Shown: one piece after another, positions 35,273 through 43,588 of the stretch
Layout of the letters: each line of letters begins with the position of its first letter
How positions within the stretch are numbered: the stretch's first letter is position 1
From: Hominimerdicola alba 8
GTDB lineage: Bacteria > Bacillota > Clostridia > Oscillospirales > Ruminococcaceae
Length of the DNA: 64,000 nt
Direction: 5' to 3'
Assembly (NCBI RefSeq): GCF_000178155.2
Contig: NZ_ADKM02000040.1
Location: forward strand, 45,106-109,105
Made by a program: the position numbers and the translations under genes
Notes under the pieces: model-generated
Databases searched by the model: none
The model's input: only the letters and a program-made list of their open reading frames with translations
What the model was told of the DNA's origin: nothing

Positions 35273-35699
35273 TGTAAACGAACTTATCGAAAACGGCGGT
35301 CAGCTGTTGACCTTTACTGCGGGTGAAGAGCATTACGGATTTTACATATTAGATGTATCAGACATAATCGAGATGCCCGTGATAACCGCAATACCCACAG
35401 CACCGCCATTCGTGCGGGGGCTTATGAACCATCGCGGCAAGGCTGTGCCTGTGCTTGACCTGCGTCTGCGGCTTGGTATGGAAGAAGCGCCTTATGACAG
35501 CAGAAGCTGTGTGATAGTCATTGAGATAAACACGATGCAGTGCGGCATAGCAGTAGACAGGGTGTGCGATGTTGAAACTGTCACACCCGACAACATAGCC
35601 CGTTCGCCCGTTGACAACGGATCGGTGAGGGGCTTTGTGATACGCGAGGGCAAGCCGCGCATATCGATACTTGACCCTGATGTTCTGGCGAGGACATAA
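35265..35699 (+). CDS. cheW: CheW coupling protein
   Basis: A 144-residue single CheW domain (LLTFTAGEEHYGFYILDVSDIIE; MNHRGKAVPVLDLRLRLG). It links chemoreceptors to CheA. GGAGG before the ATG lies inside the end of cheA; the genes overlap by eight bases. A terminator follows at once. Confidence 0.93.
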   Translation: MADVNELIENGGQLLTFTAGEEHYGFYILDVSDIIEMPVITAIPTAPPFVRGLMNHRGKAVPVLDLRLRLGMEEAPYDSRSCVIVIEINTMQCGIAVDRVCDVETVTPDNIARSPVDNGSVRGFVIREGKPRISILDPDVLART

Positions 35700-35702
35700 G
35701 AA

Positions 35703-35741
35703 AAAAGCAGTCATTTCCCGTGACAGGGAGTGACTGCTTTT
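35703..35741. terminator. Bidirectional terminator between cheW and thrB
   Basis: AAAAGCAGTCA / TGACTGCTTTT with an inner CCC/GGG pairing; A-run on one side and T-run on the other serve both converging units. Confidence 0.92.
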
Positions 35742-35765
35742 ATGTTTATGATATGACTGTGCGTT

Positions 35766-36659
35766 CTATACGTCGGTTATCAGCGTACCCTCGTTATCGA
35801 TGGCAAGTTCCTTTACCTGCCAGCCGCCAAGACCGGCATTATCAAGCGAGAATTTCATCTTGCCCGCAAAGAACTTGTTCTCTTCATCGACTATCGCCAT
35901 AACAGTAGGACCTGCGCCGCTTATGTAACCTGCGTATGCGCCGTGAGTGTAAGCTATGTCAAAGACCTCGCGGCAGCCCGGTATCAGTTCCATTCTGTAG
36001 GGCTGGTGTAGTTTATCGTGTACCGCAGTGCGCAGGTTCTCGAACTTGCCTGTAAGCAGTGATGCCGAGAACAGTGCCGCCCTTGACAGGTTGTACACGG
36101 CGTCCTTATGGCTGACCTCTTTTGGCAGACATGCGCGGGCTTCTTCGGTCTTAAGTTCAAAATCAGGTATCATAGCCACGAATTTCAGCTTAGTGTAGAC
36201 CTCCTGCTTTACCCAGTGTACCTTTCTGCCGTCAAACACCGCAGTAACTATGCCGCCCAGCAGTGCGGGTGCGGTGTTGTCGGGGTGACCCTCTATCTGT
36301 GCGGCTAGGTCAACGAGGTCATCTTTGGTAAGCGGGTCGCCCAGCATTTTGTTAGCGCCCACCAGTCCTGCGATTATGCAGGCTGAGGACGAACCAAGAC
36401 CTCTTGCCATCGGGATATTGTTTGTCTGCCTGAGTTTAAGACCCTCCAGCTTTCTGCCGCATACCGCGTAAAGATCTTTTGCCGAAAGATAGATGAGATT
36501 GCGCTCGTCACAGGGTACTTCGATGTCGTCAGCAGAAGCTATATCAAGCCTGTCACACTCCTCCATCTCGACATAGTTATAGTAAGTCAGCGCCAGACCC
36601 AGCGCATCAAAGCCTGCACCAAGATTTGCCGATGTAGCGGGTATCTGTATTCTGTACAT
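35766..36659 (-). CDS. thrB: Homoserine kinase
   Basis: A 297-residue GHMP kinase for threonine synthesis. It begins IQIPATSANLGAGFDALGLAL, has the ATP-binding PMARGLGSSSA loop and the third GHMP motif ISGAGPTVMAI. Length and motifs match ThrB. GAGGAAG precedes the ATG. It stands 26 bases downstream of a radical SAM gene and may be co-transcribed with it. Confidence 0.95.
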   Translation of the reverse strand: MYRIQIPATSANLGAGFDALGLALTYYNYVEMEECDRLDIASADDIEVPCDERNLIYLSAKDLYAVCGRKLEGLKLRQTNNIPMARGLGSSSACIIAGLVGANKMLGDPLTKDDLVDLAAQIEGHPDNTAPALLGGIVTAVFDGRKVHWVKQEVYTKLKFVAMIPDFELKTEEARACLPKEVSHKDAVYNLSRAALFSASLLTGKFENLRTAVHDKLHQPYRMELIPGCREVFDIAYTHGAYAGYISGAGPTVMAIVDEENKFFAGKMKFSLDNAGLGGWQVKELAIDNEGTLITDV

Positions 36660-36684
36660 TTTACTTCCTCATTCCTTTTGGGTA

Positions 36685-37302
36685 TCAAGATTCCAGCGGA
36701 CGTACTCTCAGCTTAACGCCCACACTGTCAGCAACTTTCTGCGACTTTGCTATCTCCTCTTCACCGATGACATCTACCACAGTAAGCACCACGTTGGGAA
36801 CATACTGTTTCATGTCTTTCGCAAAACTCAGCAATTCAGCGAAACAGTCCTTATCCTTCCACTTCGGGCGCGTGATAGCCATGTAAGCCTCACTCTCGGA
36901 AGCATTCAGGCTGATGGAAACGGTATCTATCAGACCCTTGAAATCAGGTTCGGTCTTTCTGCCGTGTATGAGGTTTGCAAGACCGTTGGTGTTGAGCCTG
37001 ATGGGGGTATCGCACACCGATCGGATATACTTTGCTGTTTCAAGCAGTATGTCCAGTTCGCTGGTAGGCTCACCGTAGCCGCAGAAGATTATCTCTTCAT
37101 AAGAAGAGAGGTCGCGTGTTTTCAGGTTTGCCAGCACCTCTTCAAGCGTGGGCTGATGTTCCAGCCACAGCGGGTCAGAACCGTAAGCGCCGTCATCATT
37201 CTGGCGCAGGCAGAAAGTGCATGCACATGGGCACTTATTGGTGATATTCAGGTATAGCTTGCCCCAAAGTTCATAAGAAATGGTCATAGCTGTCTTTTTC
37301 AT
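36685..37302 (-). CDS. TatD-linked radical SAM protein (TIGR04038-like)
   Basis: A 205-residue radical SAM protein with a CPCACTFC cluster (CxxxCxxC), GYGEPTSELDILL, and NTNGLANLIHGR. Short length and the CGYGEPT block fit the TatD-family-associated group; the reaction is unknown. The start at 37302 follows GGAGGAATTAAA; a longer upstream frame has no site. A perfect 16-bp hairpin lies about 80 bases upstream. Confidence 0.85.
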   Translation of the reverse strand: MKKTAMTISYELWGKLYLNITNKCPCACTFCLRQNDDGAYGSDPLWLEHQPTLEEVLANLKTRDLSSYEEIIFCGYGEPTSELDILLETAKYIRSVCDTPIRLNTNGLANLIHGRKTEPDFKGLIDTVSISLNASESEAYMAITRPKWKDKDCFAELLSFAKDMKQYVPNVVLTVVDVIGEEEIAKSQKVADSVGVKLRVRPLES

Positions 37303-37380
37303 TTTAATTCCTCCATTTGGGAAACATTTTTCTCCCAATTTTGATGTGTATTGCTGGTGATACAAAATGGCTGTTCTTTC

Positions 37381-37415
37381 GTATTGTTCCCCCGCCTTCG
37401 GCGGGGGAACAATAC
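37381..37415. repeat. Perfect 16-bp stem hairpin with 3-base loop
   Basis: GTATTGTTCCCCCGCC is followed by TTC and its exact complement. There is no T-run, so it is not an ordinary terminator. It sits in the leader of the radical SAM gene and could be an attenuator, REP-like sequence or RNA-stability element. The rest of 37303-37559 holds no gene. Confidence 0.8.
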
Positions 37416-37559
37416 ACAACCAAATCGGGATACATTTTTTGTCAAACGCTTTTCGGGACAGCGTTCGTCTTTTAATACCTATTATAGCACACTGCCGCTG
37501 ATATTCCAAGATGATTTTTGCACAAAAAACGAGCCGCGCTTAACGACCCGTTTATCGTC

Positions 37560-38249
37560 TTATTTCGCGCTCAGCTGACCTCTTTCAAAGTCAGCGAGGT
37601 GGTGATTGTCATTCCACAGGCAGACACGGAAGTTAGCCGACCTGCCATAGCGGTCATCGGTGCAGAGTTCTGTGACCGCAGTGAAATCGGCGTTGAAGCC
37701 CTGCCACATTATCATTGGCGAGATGTTCAGCAGGTGCGCGGTAACGGCGCACATCGCCCCGAAATGGCAGAACAGTGCGATGGTATCGCCGCACTTTTTC
37801 ACCACTCTGTAATGCCTGCCCTCGCGCACAAGACCATACTTTTCAAGCAGTTTGTCTACGCCCTCATCAACAGACTGTATCCGCCCGCCCATACCTGCGG
37901 CAGACATGGCAGGGTGCTTGTACCAGCCTTCCTTGTCGAACATCTCGGGTATCTCCGTCCAGCAGTCGGGCGGAACGTCCCAAGTCATTTCCTTTTTATG
38001 GCTGTCGGGATTTTCCCACATAAGGTCAAATTCGTGAAGCCAGTCACAGACCTCAGCCTGCTTGTCTGCGAACTTTTTCAACGTTGCCGCGCAGGTTTCT
38101 CTTGCCCTGCCCATCGGAGAAGTGTAAAACGCAGTTATGTCCTCATCAGCGAGCCTTTCAGCCAATATCGCCGCCTGTTCGATACCCTTATCGGTAAGGC
38201 AGTCCTTAGCATAATCGGGTTCACCGTGTCTGATTATCAGTATTCTCAT
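37560..38249 (-). CDS. Histidine phosphatase (phosphoglycerate mutase family)
   Basis: A 229-residue protein starting MRILIIRHGEPDY with the RHG catalytic motif; the second His is in CHFGAM and the Arg in SPMGRARETC. The family includes cofactor-dependent phosphoglycerate mutases and broad phosphatases such as CobC; the insert around DLMWENPDSHKKEMTWDVPPDCW argues against glycolytic PGAM. The Shine-Dalgarno sequence (AGGA) is supplied by the edge of an inserted repeat. Confidence 0.87.
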   Translation of the reverse strand: MRILIIRHGEPDYAKDCLTDKGIEQAAILAERLADEDITAFYTSPMGRARETCAATLKKFADKQAEVCDWLHEFDLMWENPDSHKKEMTWDVPPDCWTEIPEMFDKEGWYKHPAMSAAGMGGRIQSVDEGVDKLLEKYGLVREGRHYRVVKKCGDTIALFCHFGAMCAVTAHLLNISPMIMWQGFNADFTAVTELCTDDRYGRSANFRVCLWNDNHHLADFERGQLSAK

Positions 38250-38256
38250 GTTAGAT

Positions 38257-38655
38257 CCTATTCTAAATGGGGGCACACCCCCCATGCCCCCACGCTCCGC
38301 CGTGCCGGGAATGGTTATCGCTTCGTTCACAAAACGCCCATACGGGTCGTTTTGCTCTCTCCCGCGATAACGCGGCGCGGGTCGCTCTTTGGCATGTTTC
38401 AAGGCTTTGTTTTGCCCTCATTATTCGGTTTTGATTTTTTGGGGGAGAAACGTCCCCCGTGTGACAAGCATCTATATAGGGTGGAGTGCCCCCACCTTAA
38501 ATTCCGCCCATGCCAACGGTCACGAATTGCCGCCCCCGCCCCCGCAAGGCAGTGCGGTTCAAACGGCGGGAGCAAGCCCCCGTCCTGCACAAAATTATCC
38601 GATAAAAATCAGATCCGTAATGCCTGTCAAAAATTATGAATTATGAATTATGAAT
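38257..38655. repeat. ~390-bp dispersed element, copy 1
   Basis: Begins CCTATTCTAAATGGGGGC and ends in tandem ATTATGA motifs. Contains GTTATCGC ... CAAAACG / CGTTTTG ... GCGATAAC as a long stem and shares GGGTCGCTCTTTGGCA with the copy at 40885. Its right edge supplies the last codons of dtd and its left edge the ribosome binding site of the phosphatase gene. Confidence 0.82.
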
Positions 38656-39114
38656 TCCCAAAACTTCTCCGTTAACGCATTCAAGCATTACCGTGAACGG
38701 TCCGTTGTTCTCCAGTGTGACTTTCATATCTGCACCGAAGATGCCGCGCTCGACTTTGCCGTTTATCTTGTCGGCACAGAGTTCGCAGAAATGCTCATAA
38801 AGTTCGTTGGAACGCTTTGGTTCACCCGCGTTGGTGAAAGACGGTCGGTTGCCCTTGTGACAGTCAGCATAAAGAGTGAACTGGCTGACACACAGGAAAT
38901 CGCCGCCCACATCGTTGACCGAAAGGTTCGTCTTGCCGTTCTCATCAGCGAAAATGCGCAGTTTGGACAGCTTGTCTGCCAGCTTTTCACAGTCGGCTTC
39001 TGTATCACCGTGACCCACGCCCAGAAGTATCAGGAAACCCTTGCCTATCTCACCGACTGTCTTGCCCTCAACTTCTACCCGCGCAAAGTTCACCACCTGT
39101 ACCAGTGCTTTCAT
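38641..39114 (-). CDS. dtd: D-aminoacyl-tRNA deacylase
   Basis: A 157-residue DTD that removes D-amino acids from tRNA. It has the signature [18 protein letters not shown] and a GPFTVMLE block near the end. The usual second NxGPVT-type motif is present as NNGPFTV. The final residues GIHNS are encoded by the adjoining repeat, implying that an insertion replaced the original 3' end. Its ATG overlaps the stop of the epimerase gene as ATGA. Confidence 0.94.
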   Translation of the reverse strand: MKALVQVVNFARVEVEGKTVGEIGKGFLILLGVGHGDTEADCEKLADKLSKLRIFADENGKTNLSVNDVGGDFLCVSQFTLYADCHKGNRPSFTNAGEPKRSNELYEHFCELCADKINGKVERGIFGADMKVTLENNGPFTVMLECVNGEVLGIHNS

Positions 39115-39962
39115 CAGCGCACCTCTATTTCGTAGGCGTAACTGAACACCTTGCCTGCTTCCAGTTTTACAGCGTGGGGCTTTTTCTCGATGTCGGGATA
39201 TTCGTCATCGGCGTAAACAGGCACCGATGTCCAGGGTTCAAGGCACACGAAAGATGCCCTGTCATCACCTGTGGGCGACCATACGGCTATGCAGTCAGAC
39301 TGCGGGAACTTCACTGTCACAGCCCTCTCGGACTTTCTGCTTTTCAGCGTTACAGCCTTTGAATTGGGCTTGTCTATCATTATTGCATCATTATCAAACA
39401 GCGAACGTGTCACCGCAAGGGTATTGCCGTTCTCTGCAAGAACATTCCCTGCGGGATCGGCTATATGTTCGTTCTGCTGATAAACTATGTCGTAGTCCTC
39501 AAATTTCTCGCCATCAGCCAGCGGGCAGTTGAACGCAGGGTGTCCGCCGAGATAGAAATACATTGTCTTTTCGCCTGTATTCTTCACGATATTTTCGACC
39601 TTTACACCGTTTGGCAGAGCGGTGTAGCGCACAGTCAGTTCAAAGTTATATGGGTACTGCGTTAGAGTTTCCTCGCTGTCGCGCAGTATAAACTCGATGC
39701 TGTCAGCCTGCGCACCTGCAAACTCAAACTCCATATCGCGGGCAAAACCGTGATTTGCTTTCATCTTGTAGTCTTTGCCGTCAGCCCTGTAAGACCTGTC
39801 TGCGGGCGAACATACGAACGGGAACAGCACAGGCGCGTATCTCTTCCAAGCATCGCCGCACTGCCAGAGATATTCTCTGCCCTCAAACCTTATCGAATGC
39901 AGTTCAGCCCCGAAAGTATCTGCCGAAAACTCTATATTGCCAGAACTTACCGAATATAGCAT
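39114..39962 (-). CDS. Aldose 1-epimerase family protein
   Basis: A 282-residue galactose-mutarotase-like protein. The HPAFNCPL block holds a catalytic-type His, and [19 protein letters not shown] resembles the LacX-type substrate region. It probably interconverts sugar anomers; the exact sugar is unknown. AAGGAGG lies four bases before the ATG. It is coupled to dtd by a four-base overlap. Confidence 0.87.
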   Translation of the reverse strand: MLYSVSSGNIEFSADTFGAELHSIRFEGREYLWQCGDAWKRYAPVLFPFVCSPADRSYRADGKDYKMKANHGFARDMEFEFAGAQADSIEFILRDSEETLTQYPYNFELTVRYTALPNGVKVENIVKNTGEKTMYFYLGGHPAFNCPLADGEKFEDYDIVYQQNEHIADPAGNVLAENGNTLAVTRSLFDNDAIMIDKPNSKAVTLKSRKSERAVTVKFPQSDCIAVWSPTGDDRASFVCLEPWTSVPVYADDEYPDIEKKPHAVKLEAGKVFSYAYEIEVR

Positions 39963-39981
39963 ATATCCTCCTTAAAATATA

Positions 39982-40009
39982 TAGCCCCCGCTGTCGGGCA
40001 GGGGCAGGT
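39982..40009 (-). terminator. Possible terminator after nadC
   Basis: GCCCCTGC / GCGGGGGC-type stem around CCGACA on the minus strand, 30 bases past the nadC stop; no strong T-run. Confidence 0.35.
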
Positions 40010-40037
40010 CTGTTATTTTCTGTGTCAGAAAGCAGTG

Positions 40038-40877
40038 TTATTTCACCATTTTCATTGAGATATCGAACGCTTTTACCGAATGTGTCAGCGCACCCAGCGA
40101 GATTATATCCACACCTGTTTCGGCTATCGCCCTGATGGTGCTTTCGGTGACATTGCCCGATGCTTCCAGCAGTGCCCTGCCGTCAGTGATCTTTACAGCC
40201 TCAGCCATCTCCTCGCAGGACATGTTATCGAGCATGATTATCTCAACGCCCAAGTCAAGCGCTTCTTTCAGCATATCAAGATCGGCGGCTTCGACTTCTA
40301 TCTTTACCGTGTGACCCATCTTCTCCCTCAGTGCATTGACTGCACCTGTCATACTGCCGTAAGCATCAAGGTGAGTGTCTTTCAGCATGGCACAGTCTGA
40401 CAGATTGTATCTGTGATTTCTTCCCCCGCCGACAGTAACGGCATACTTCTGTATAGCCCTCAGTCCGGGCAGAGTTTTTCTGGTGTCGGCAACGCTTGCC
40501 TTAGTGCCTGCGATAAGCTGTACACACTTGTTTGTGGCAGTTGCGATGCCCGACATGTGCTGAACGAGGTTCAGCGCAGTCCTTTCGCCCTTTAACAGCG
40601 CCCTTGTCGGACCTGTTATCTCAGCGATTATATCGCCTTTCTGCACCATTTCACCGTCATGTATGAAAACGCGGCACTTCACGCGCTCATCAAGCAGAGT
40701 GAAAACTCTCATAGCCACATCTATACCGCAAAGCACGCCCTCGTCCTTGGAAACATACCTTGCACTGCTGACAGCTTCCTCGTCCACCAGCAGATCGGTG
40801 GTCACATCAATATAATTTATATCCTCAAGCAAAGCAGTCTTGATTATATCATCTATCTGGAATTGCATCAATCTCAT
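40038..40877 (-). CDS. nadC: Nicotinate-nucleotide pyrophosphorylase (carboxylating)
   Basis: A 279-residue quinolinate phosphoribosyltransferase making nicotinate mononucleotide. Signature ADTRKTLPGLR, GGGRNHRYNLSD, IMLDNM and LEASGNV are present. Start at 40877 with GGAG before it. The Shine-Dalgarno sequence is supplied by the edge of the repeat inserted between nadC and nadB. No nadA was found in the window. Confidence 0.95.
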   Translation of the reverse strand: MRLMQFQIDDIIKTALLEDINYIDVTTDLLVDEEAVSSARYVSKDEGVLCGIDVAMRVFTLLDERVKCRVFIHDGEMVQKGDIIAEITGPTRALLKGERTALNLVQHMSGIATATNKCVQLIAGTKASVADTRKTLPGLRAIQKYAVTVGGGRNHRYNLSDCAMLKDTHLDAYGSMTGAVNALREKMGHTVKIEVEAADLDMLKEALDLGVEIIMLDNMSCEEMAEAVKITDGRALLEASGNVTESTIRAIAETGVDIISLGALTHSVKAFDISMKMVK

Positions 40878-40884
40878 ATTAACT

Positions 40885-41270
40885 CCTATTCTAAATGGGG
40901 GCTGACTCGCCCCCATACCCCCACGCTCAGCCTCGGCGGAAGGGTTATCGCTTCATTCGCAAAACGCCCCTACGGGTCGTTTTGTTCATTCTCGCGATAA
41001 CGCGCCGAGGGTCGCTCTTTGGCAGGCATTATAGTTTCGTTTCGCCCTCATTATTGGTTTGAATTTATGGTTCTGGGAATGCTTTCCCGCGTGTTTGTGC
41101 GGGTCAAACGGCGTGAGCAAGCCTCCTACATTTGTTGGCGAGTTCTTCCGATAAAGCGGAAAACTTTCGCACATGTCAACAATTATGAATTATGAATTGT
41201 GAATTATGAATTATCAAACGTCCATGTCAACAATTATGAATTATGAATTGTGAATTATGAATTATCAAAA
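40885..41270. repeat. ~390-bp dispersed element, copy 2, with duplicated tail
   Basis: Same left edge (CCTATTCTAAATGGGGGC), central GTTATCGC/GCGATAAC stem and ATTATGA-rich right end as copy 1. The last 51 bases are tandemly duplicated (units starting at 41172 and 41223). It separates nadC from nadB and ends at the nadB stop. Confidence 0.82.
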
Positions 41271-42767
41271 GCCGTGTTCGTAATCGACATAGTCCAGCGG
41301 GACACTGCTGAATGCTATCTCAACGGCTTCGGTCAGCACGATGTATGCGACTGTAGCAAGGCTTCTTGCTTCAACATAATCGCGGTCGAGTTTGTAATTG
41401 CCCTTGACCAGCATCTCTCTTATGTGCGCCACTCTTGTCAGGCTGTCCTGCAAACTGCCTATATCGGGCAGTACAAAGTAGGACTTCTGCATCAACGCCC
41501 TTATCTCACGCCTCAGACCTGATGGTATGTGCGGTGCGCTCTCGTCTATCTCATAGGGGTAGCTTTCAAGCGTCTTGCTCTTGTCCAGCTTTTCAGCGAT
41601 GTCAGCCGCCGCCCTGCGGGAGAATACCAGCGCTTCAAGCAGTGAGTTGCTGGCAAGTCTGTTGTTGCCGTGTACGCCTGTGTGCGAGCATTCGCCGCAT
41701 GCGTAAAGACCGTCTATATTTGTGCGGGCGAAAGTGTCAACATTTATGCCGCCCATAAGGTAGTGGTGGCATGGGAATATCGGCACAGGCTCTTTGGTCA
41801 TGTCATAGCCCGCTTCAAGCAGGTTCTTATATATCATCGGGAAACGGTTTTTGACAAATTCTGGGTCTTTGTGAGATATGTCAATGTAGAATTCGTCCGA
41901 ACCTGTGCGCCTTACCTCAAAAATTATCGAGTGGGATACCACATCGCGGGGAGCAAGTTCCTTTCTGCGGTCATAGTTTTGCATAAAGCGCTCTTTATTG
42001 CAGTTGAGCAGATAAGCGCCCTCGCCCCTGACCGCTTCGGAGATAAGGAAGCACTCGCGGGTGTTGCGGTTGTTGAAAGCTGTCGGGTGGAACTGTATGT
42101 AACTCAGGTGCTTTATCTCAGCGCCCATATCATAGGCTTTTGCGATGCCGTCACCTGTAGCTATGGCGGAGTTTGTGGTGAACTCATAGACTCTGCCTAT
42201 ACCGCCCGTAGCAAATATCGCCTTGTGAGAGTTGCAGGTGATGAACTCACCATCTTTCAGCACTAAGAAAGAGAAACCGTCCCCGACCTTGTGGCAGTCG
42301 CACATCAGTGCGTTCTCCCATATCTCAACATTCGGGAGAGTCTGCACATAAGCCAGCAGTTTTGTTTCTATCTCATAGCCCGTAGCGTCCTTGTGGTGGA
42401 AGATGCGGTGCTTACCGTGACCGCCCTCAAGGGTACGGTGGTAATCGCCATCGGGAGTCTTGTCGAAATCAACGCCCAGTTTGATTATCTTGTCGATATC
42501 CTGCGCCGCCTCAGTTACCAGCACTTCGGTGGAATCGGGGTCGTTCTCGAAGCCGCCTGCGATAAAAGTATCTTCCTTGTGCAGTGCGGGTGAGTCATCG
42601 GGATTTTTATAAACGCCCGCGATACCGCCCTGTGCCAGTGAAGAGTTACAGAGTGTCAGTTCGCGCTTTGCCAGTACCAGCACTTTCATGTCGCTCGGCA
42701 GATTGAGTGCCGCATAAAGACCCGAAGCGCCGCAGCCTACTATAATAACATCATAATTTTTGCTCAT
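41265..42767 (-). CDS. nadB: L-aspartate oxidase
   Basis: A 500-residue FAD enzyme that oxidises aspartate to iminoaspartate for NAD synthesis. FAD-binding IVGCGASGLYAAL, the SSLAQGGIAG block, HHKDATGYEI, the active-site stretch QFHPTAF and HTGVHGNNRLASNSLLEALVF all match NadB. Length is slightly short of E. coli NadB at the C-terminus. It is upstream of nadC on the same strand, interrupted by a repeat. Confidence 0.96.
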   Translation of the reverse strand: MSKNYDVIIVGCGASGLYAALNLPSDMKVLVLAKRELTLCNSSLAQGGIAGVYKNPDDSPALHKEDTFIAGGFENDPDSTEVLVTEAAQDIDKIIKLGVDFDKTPDGDYHRTLEGGHGKHRIFHHKDATGYEIETKLLAYVQTLPNVEIWENALMCDCHKVGDGFSFLVLKDGEFITCNSHKAIFATGGIGRVYEFTTNSAIATGDGIAKAYDMGAEIKHLSYIQFHPTAFNNRNTRECFLISEAVRGEGAYLLNCNKERFMQNYDRRKELAPRDVVSHSIIFEVRRTGSDEFYIDISHKDPEFVKNRFPMIYKNLLEAGYDMTKEPVPIFPCHHYLMGGINVDTFARTNIDGLYACGECSHTGVHGNNRLASNSLLEALVFSRRAAADIAEKLDKSKTLESYPYEIDESAPHIPSGLRREIRALMQKSYFVLPDIGSLQDSLTRVAHIREMLVKGNYKLDRDYVEARSLATVAYIVLTEAVEIAFSSVPLDYVDYEHGF

Positions 42768-42826
42768 AAAGTTTACCCTCTTTGCTATGACAGAGATATA
42801 GTATAACCGGATGATATACTTATTCT

Positions 42827-42855
42827 ATTATAACACAATACTGTATGAATTTCAA
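42827..42855 (-). promoter_or_regulatory. nadB promoter
   Basis: Minus strand TTGAAA, 17-bp spacer, TATAAT, about 60 bases before the ATG. Confidence 0.85.
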
Positions 42856-42889
42856 TAGCAATTGCAAAAAAATGAGAGTAATTGTCGTT

Positions 42890-43120
42890 CTCAGATTTTA
42901 CCATTCATGTCCTTTCGGGCTGTCATTACGCAAAAGGCGCGAATTACAGGGCAGGACGTTCACAGCCAAGTCGTAACGGCACAGCGGTGACCGAGAGGTG
43001 GAGTCATCCCACTTGCCGACCGCCACGCACGCGGCCGTCGGCATCCTTATGCTGAAAAGACGAATTATCAGGGGCAAAACGCGGTTCACAGGGCGAGGAT
43101 ATGGACATATTTTCCTGATA
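42890..43120. other. GC-rich structured region of unknown nature
   Basis: About 230 bases whose composition differs from the AT-rich flanks. A strong hairpin TGCCGACCGCC...GGCCGTCGGCA lies at 43016-43045, and GTGG/CCAC pairing just before it. The minus strand is open here (83 codons) but the product is not protein-like. It could be a structured RNA or a repeat; no known family recognised. Confidence 0.35.
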
Positions 43121-43165
43121 AAACAAATCGTGCAGGGACACCATATCACTGCACGACTTGCTTTT
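43121..43165. terminator. Bidirectional terminator next to the peptide gene
   Basis: TCGTGCAG / CTGCACGA around 13 bases; on the minus strand followed by TTTGTTTT, so it would end the short peptide transcript after about 280 nt. Confidence 0.75.
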
Positions 43166-43234
43166 CTGTTATGATTTCTTTTCTGTTATCTTTCAATATT
43201 GGTGAAACGTTCAGAACACTTTACTGTCATAAAA

Positions 43235-43263
43235 TTGACAAACACGATAAACTGTGCTATAAT
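43235..43263 (+). promoter_or_regulatory. Plus-strand promoter antisense to the peptide gene
   Basis: TTGACA, 17-bp spacer, TATAAT. A transcript from here crosses the peptide gene in antisense and could continue into the response-regulator gene at 43589. Confidence 0.8.
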
Positions 43264-43318
43264 AAACTTAAATATAGATATAAATTAACAGTTTACTATG
43301 TATTTTACTTAATTTCTA

Positions 43319-43351
43319 TTACCAGCCCCACCAGTCAAACCAATCCAGCAT
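43319..43351 (-). CDS. 10-residue Trp-rich candidate signal peptide MLDWFDWWGW
   Basis: ATG at 43351 lies eight bases after an ideal AAGGAGG; the frame reads MLDWFDWWGW and stops at TAA. Four of ten residues are Trp. It has its own LytTR-type promoter 50 bases upstream and a terminator about 160 bases downstream, so it is the only plausible product of a ~280-nt transcript. The WW motif recalls streptococcal ComS/XIP pheromones, which are also tiny and leaderless, but no homology can be claimed. It is too short for normal gene callers. Confidence 0.65.
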   Translation of the reverse strand: MLDWFDWWGW

Positions 43352-43403
43352 TATTGAAGCCTCCTTCTTTTAGTTTTGTTGTATCTCTTGTTCCGATGGT
43401 CTT

Positions 43404-43469
43404 ATTATATTACATTTTTGGACATCGCGATACAATTTTGGAGTAAACGGTATATAATACGGAGTAAAC
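43404..43469 (-). promoter_or_regulatory. LytTR-type promoter of the peptide gene
   Basis: On the minus strand two identical boxes GTTTACTCC (43461-43469 and 43440-43448) are 21 bp apart, then 30 bases to TATAAT (43404-43409). There is no good -35, as expected for an activator-dependent promoter. Confidence 0.75.
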
Positions 43470-43588
43470 TGCACCATAGCAAAAGGCATAAATTTCGTTT
43501 ATTATAAGATATGATCTGCCGAACGCTATAAAAGTTACTATGTGTCGAACCATAAAAAATAAATGTATCAGAACGAAGGGAGAACATT

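Noticed and set aside
42898..43149. 83-codon minus-strand frame
   Set aside because: Starts inside a terminator hairpin, is rich in Cys/Arg/Pro and has no Shine-Dalgarno sequence; treated as structured non-coding sequence.
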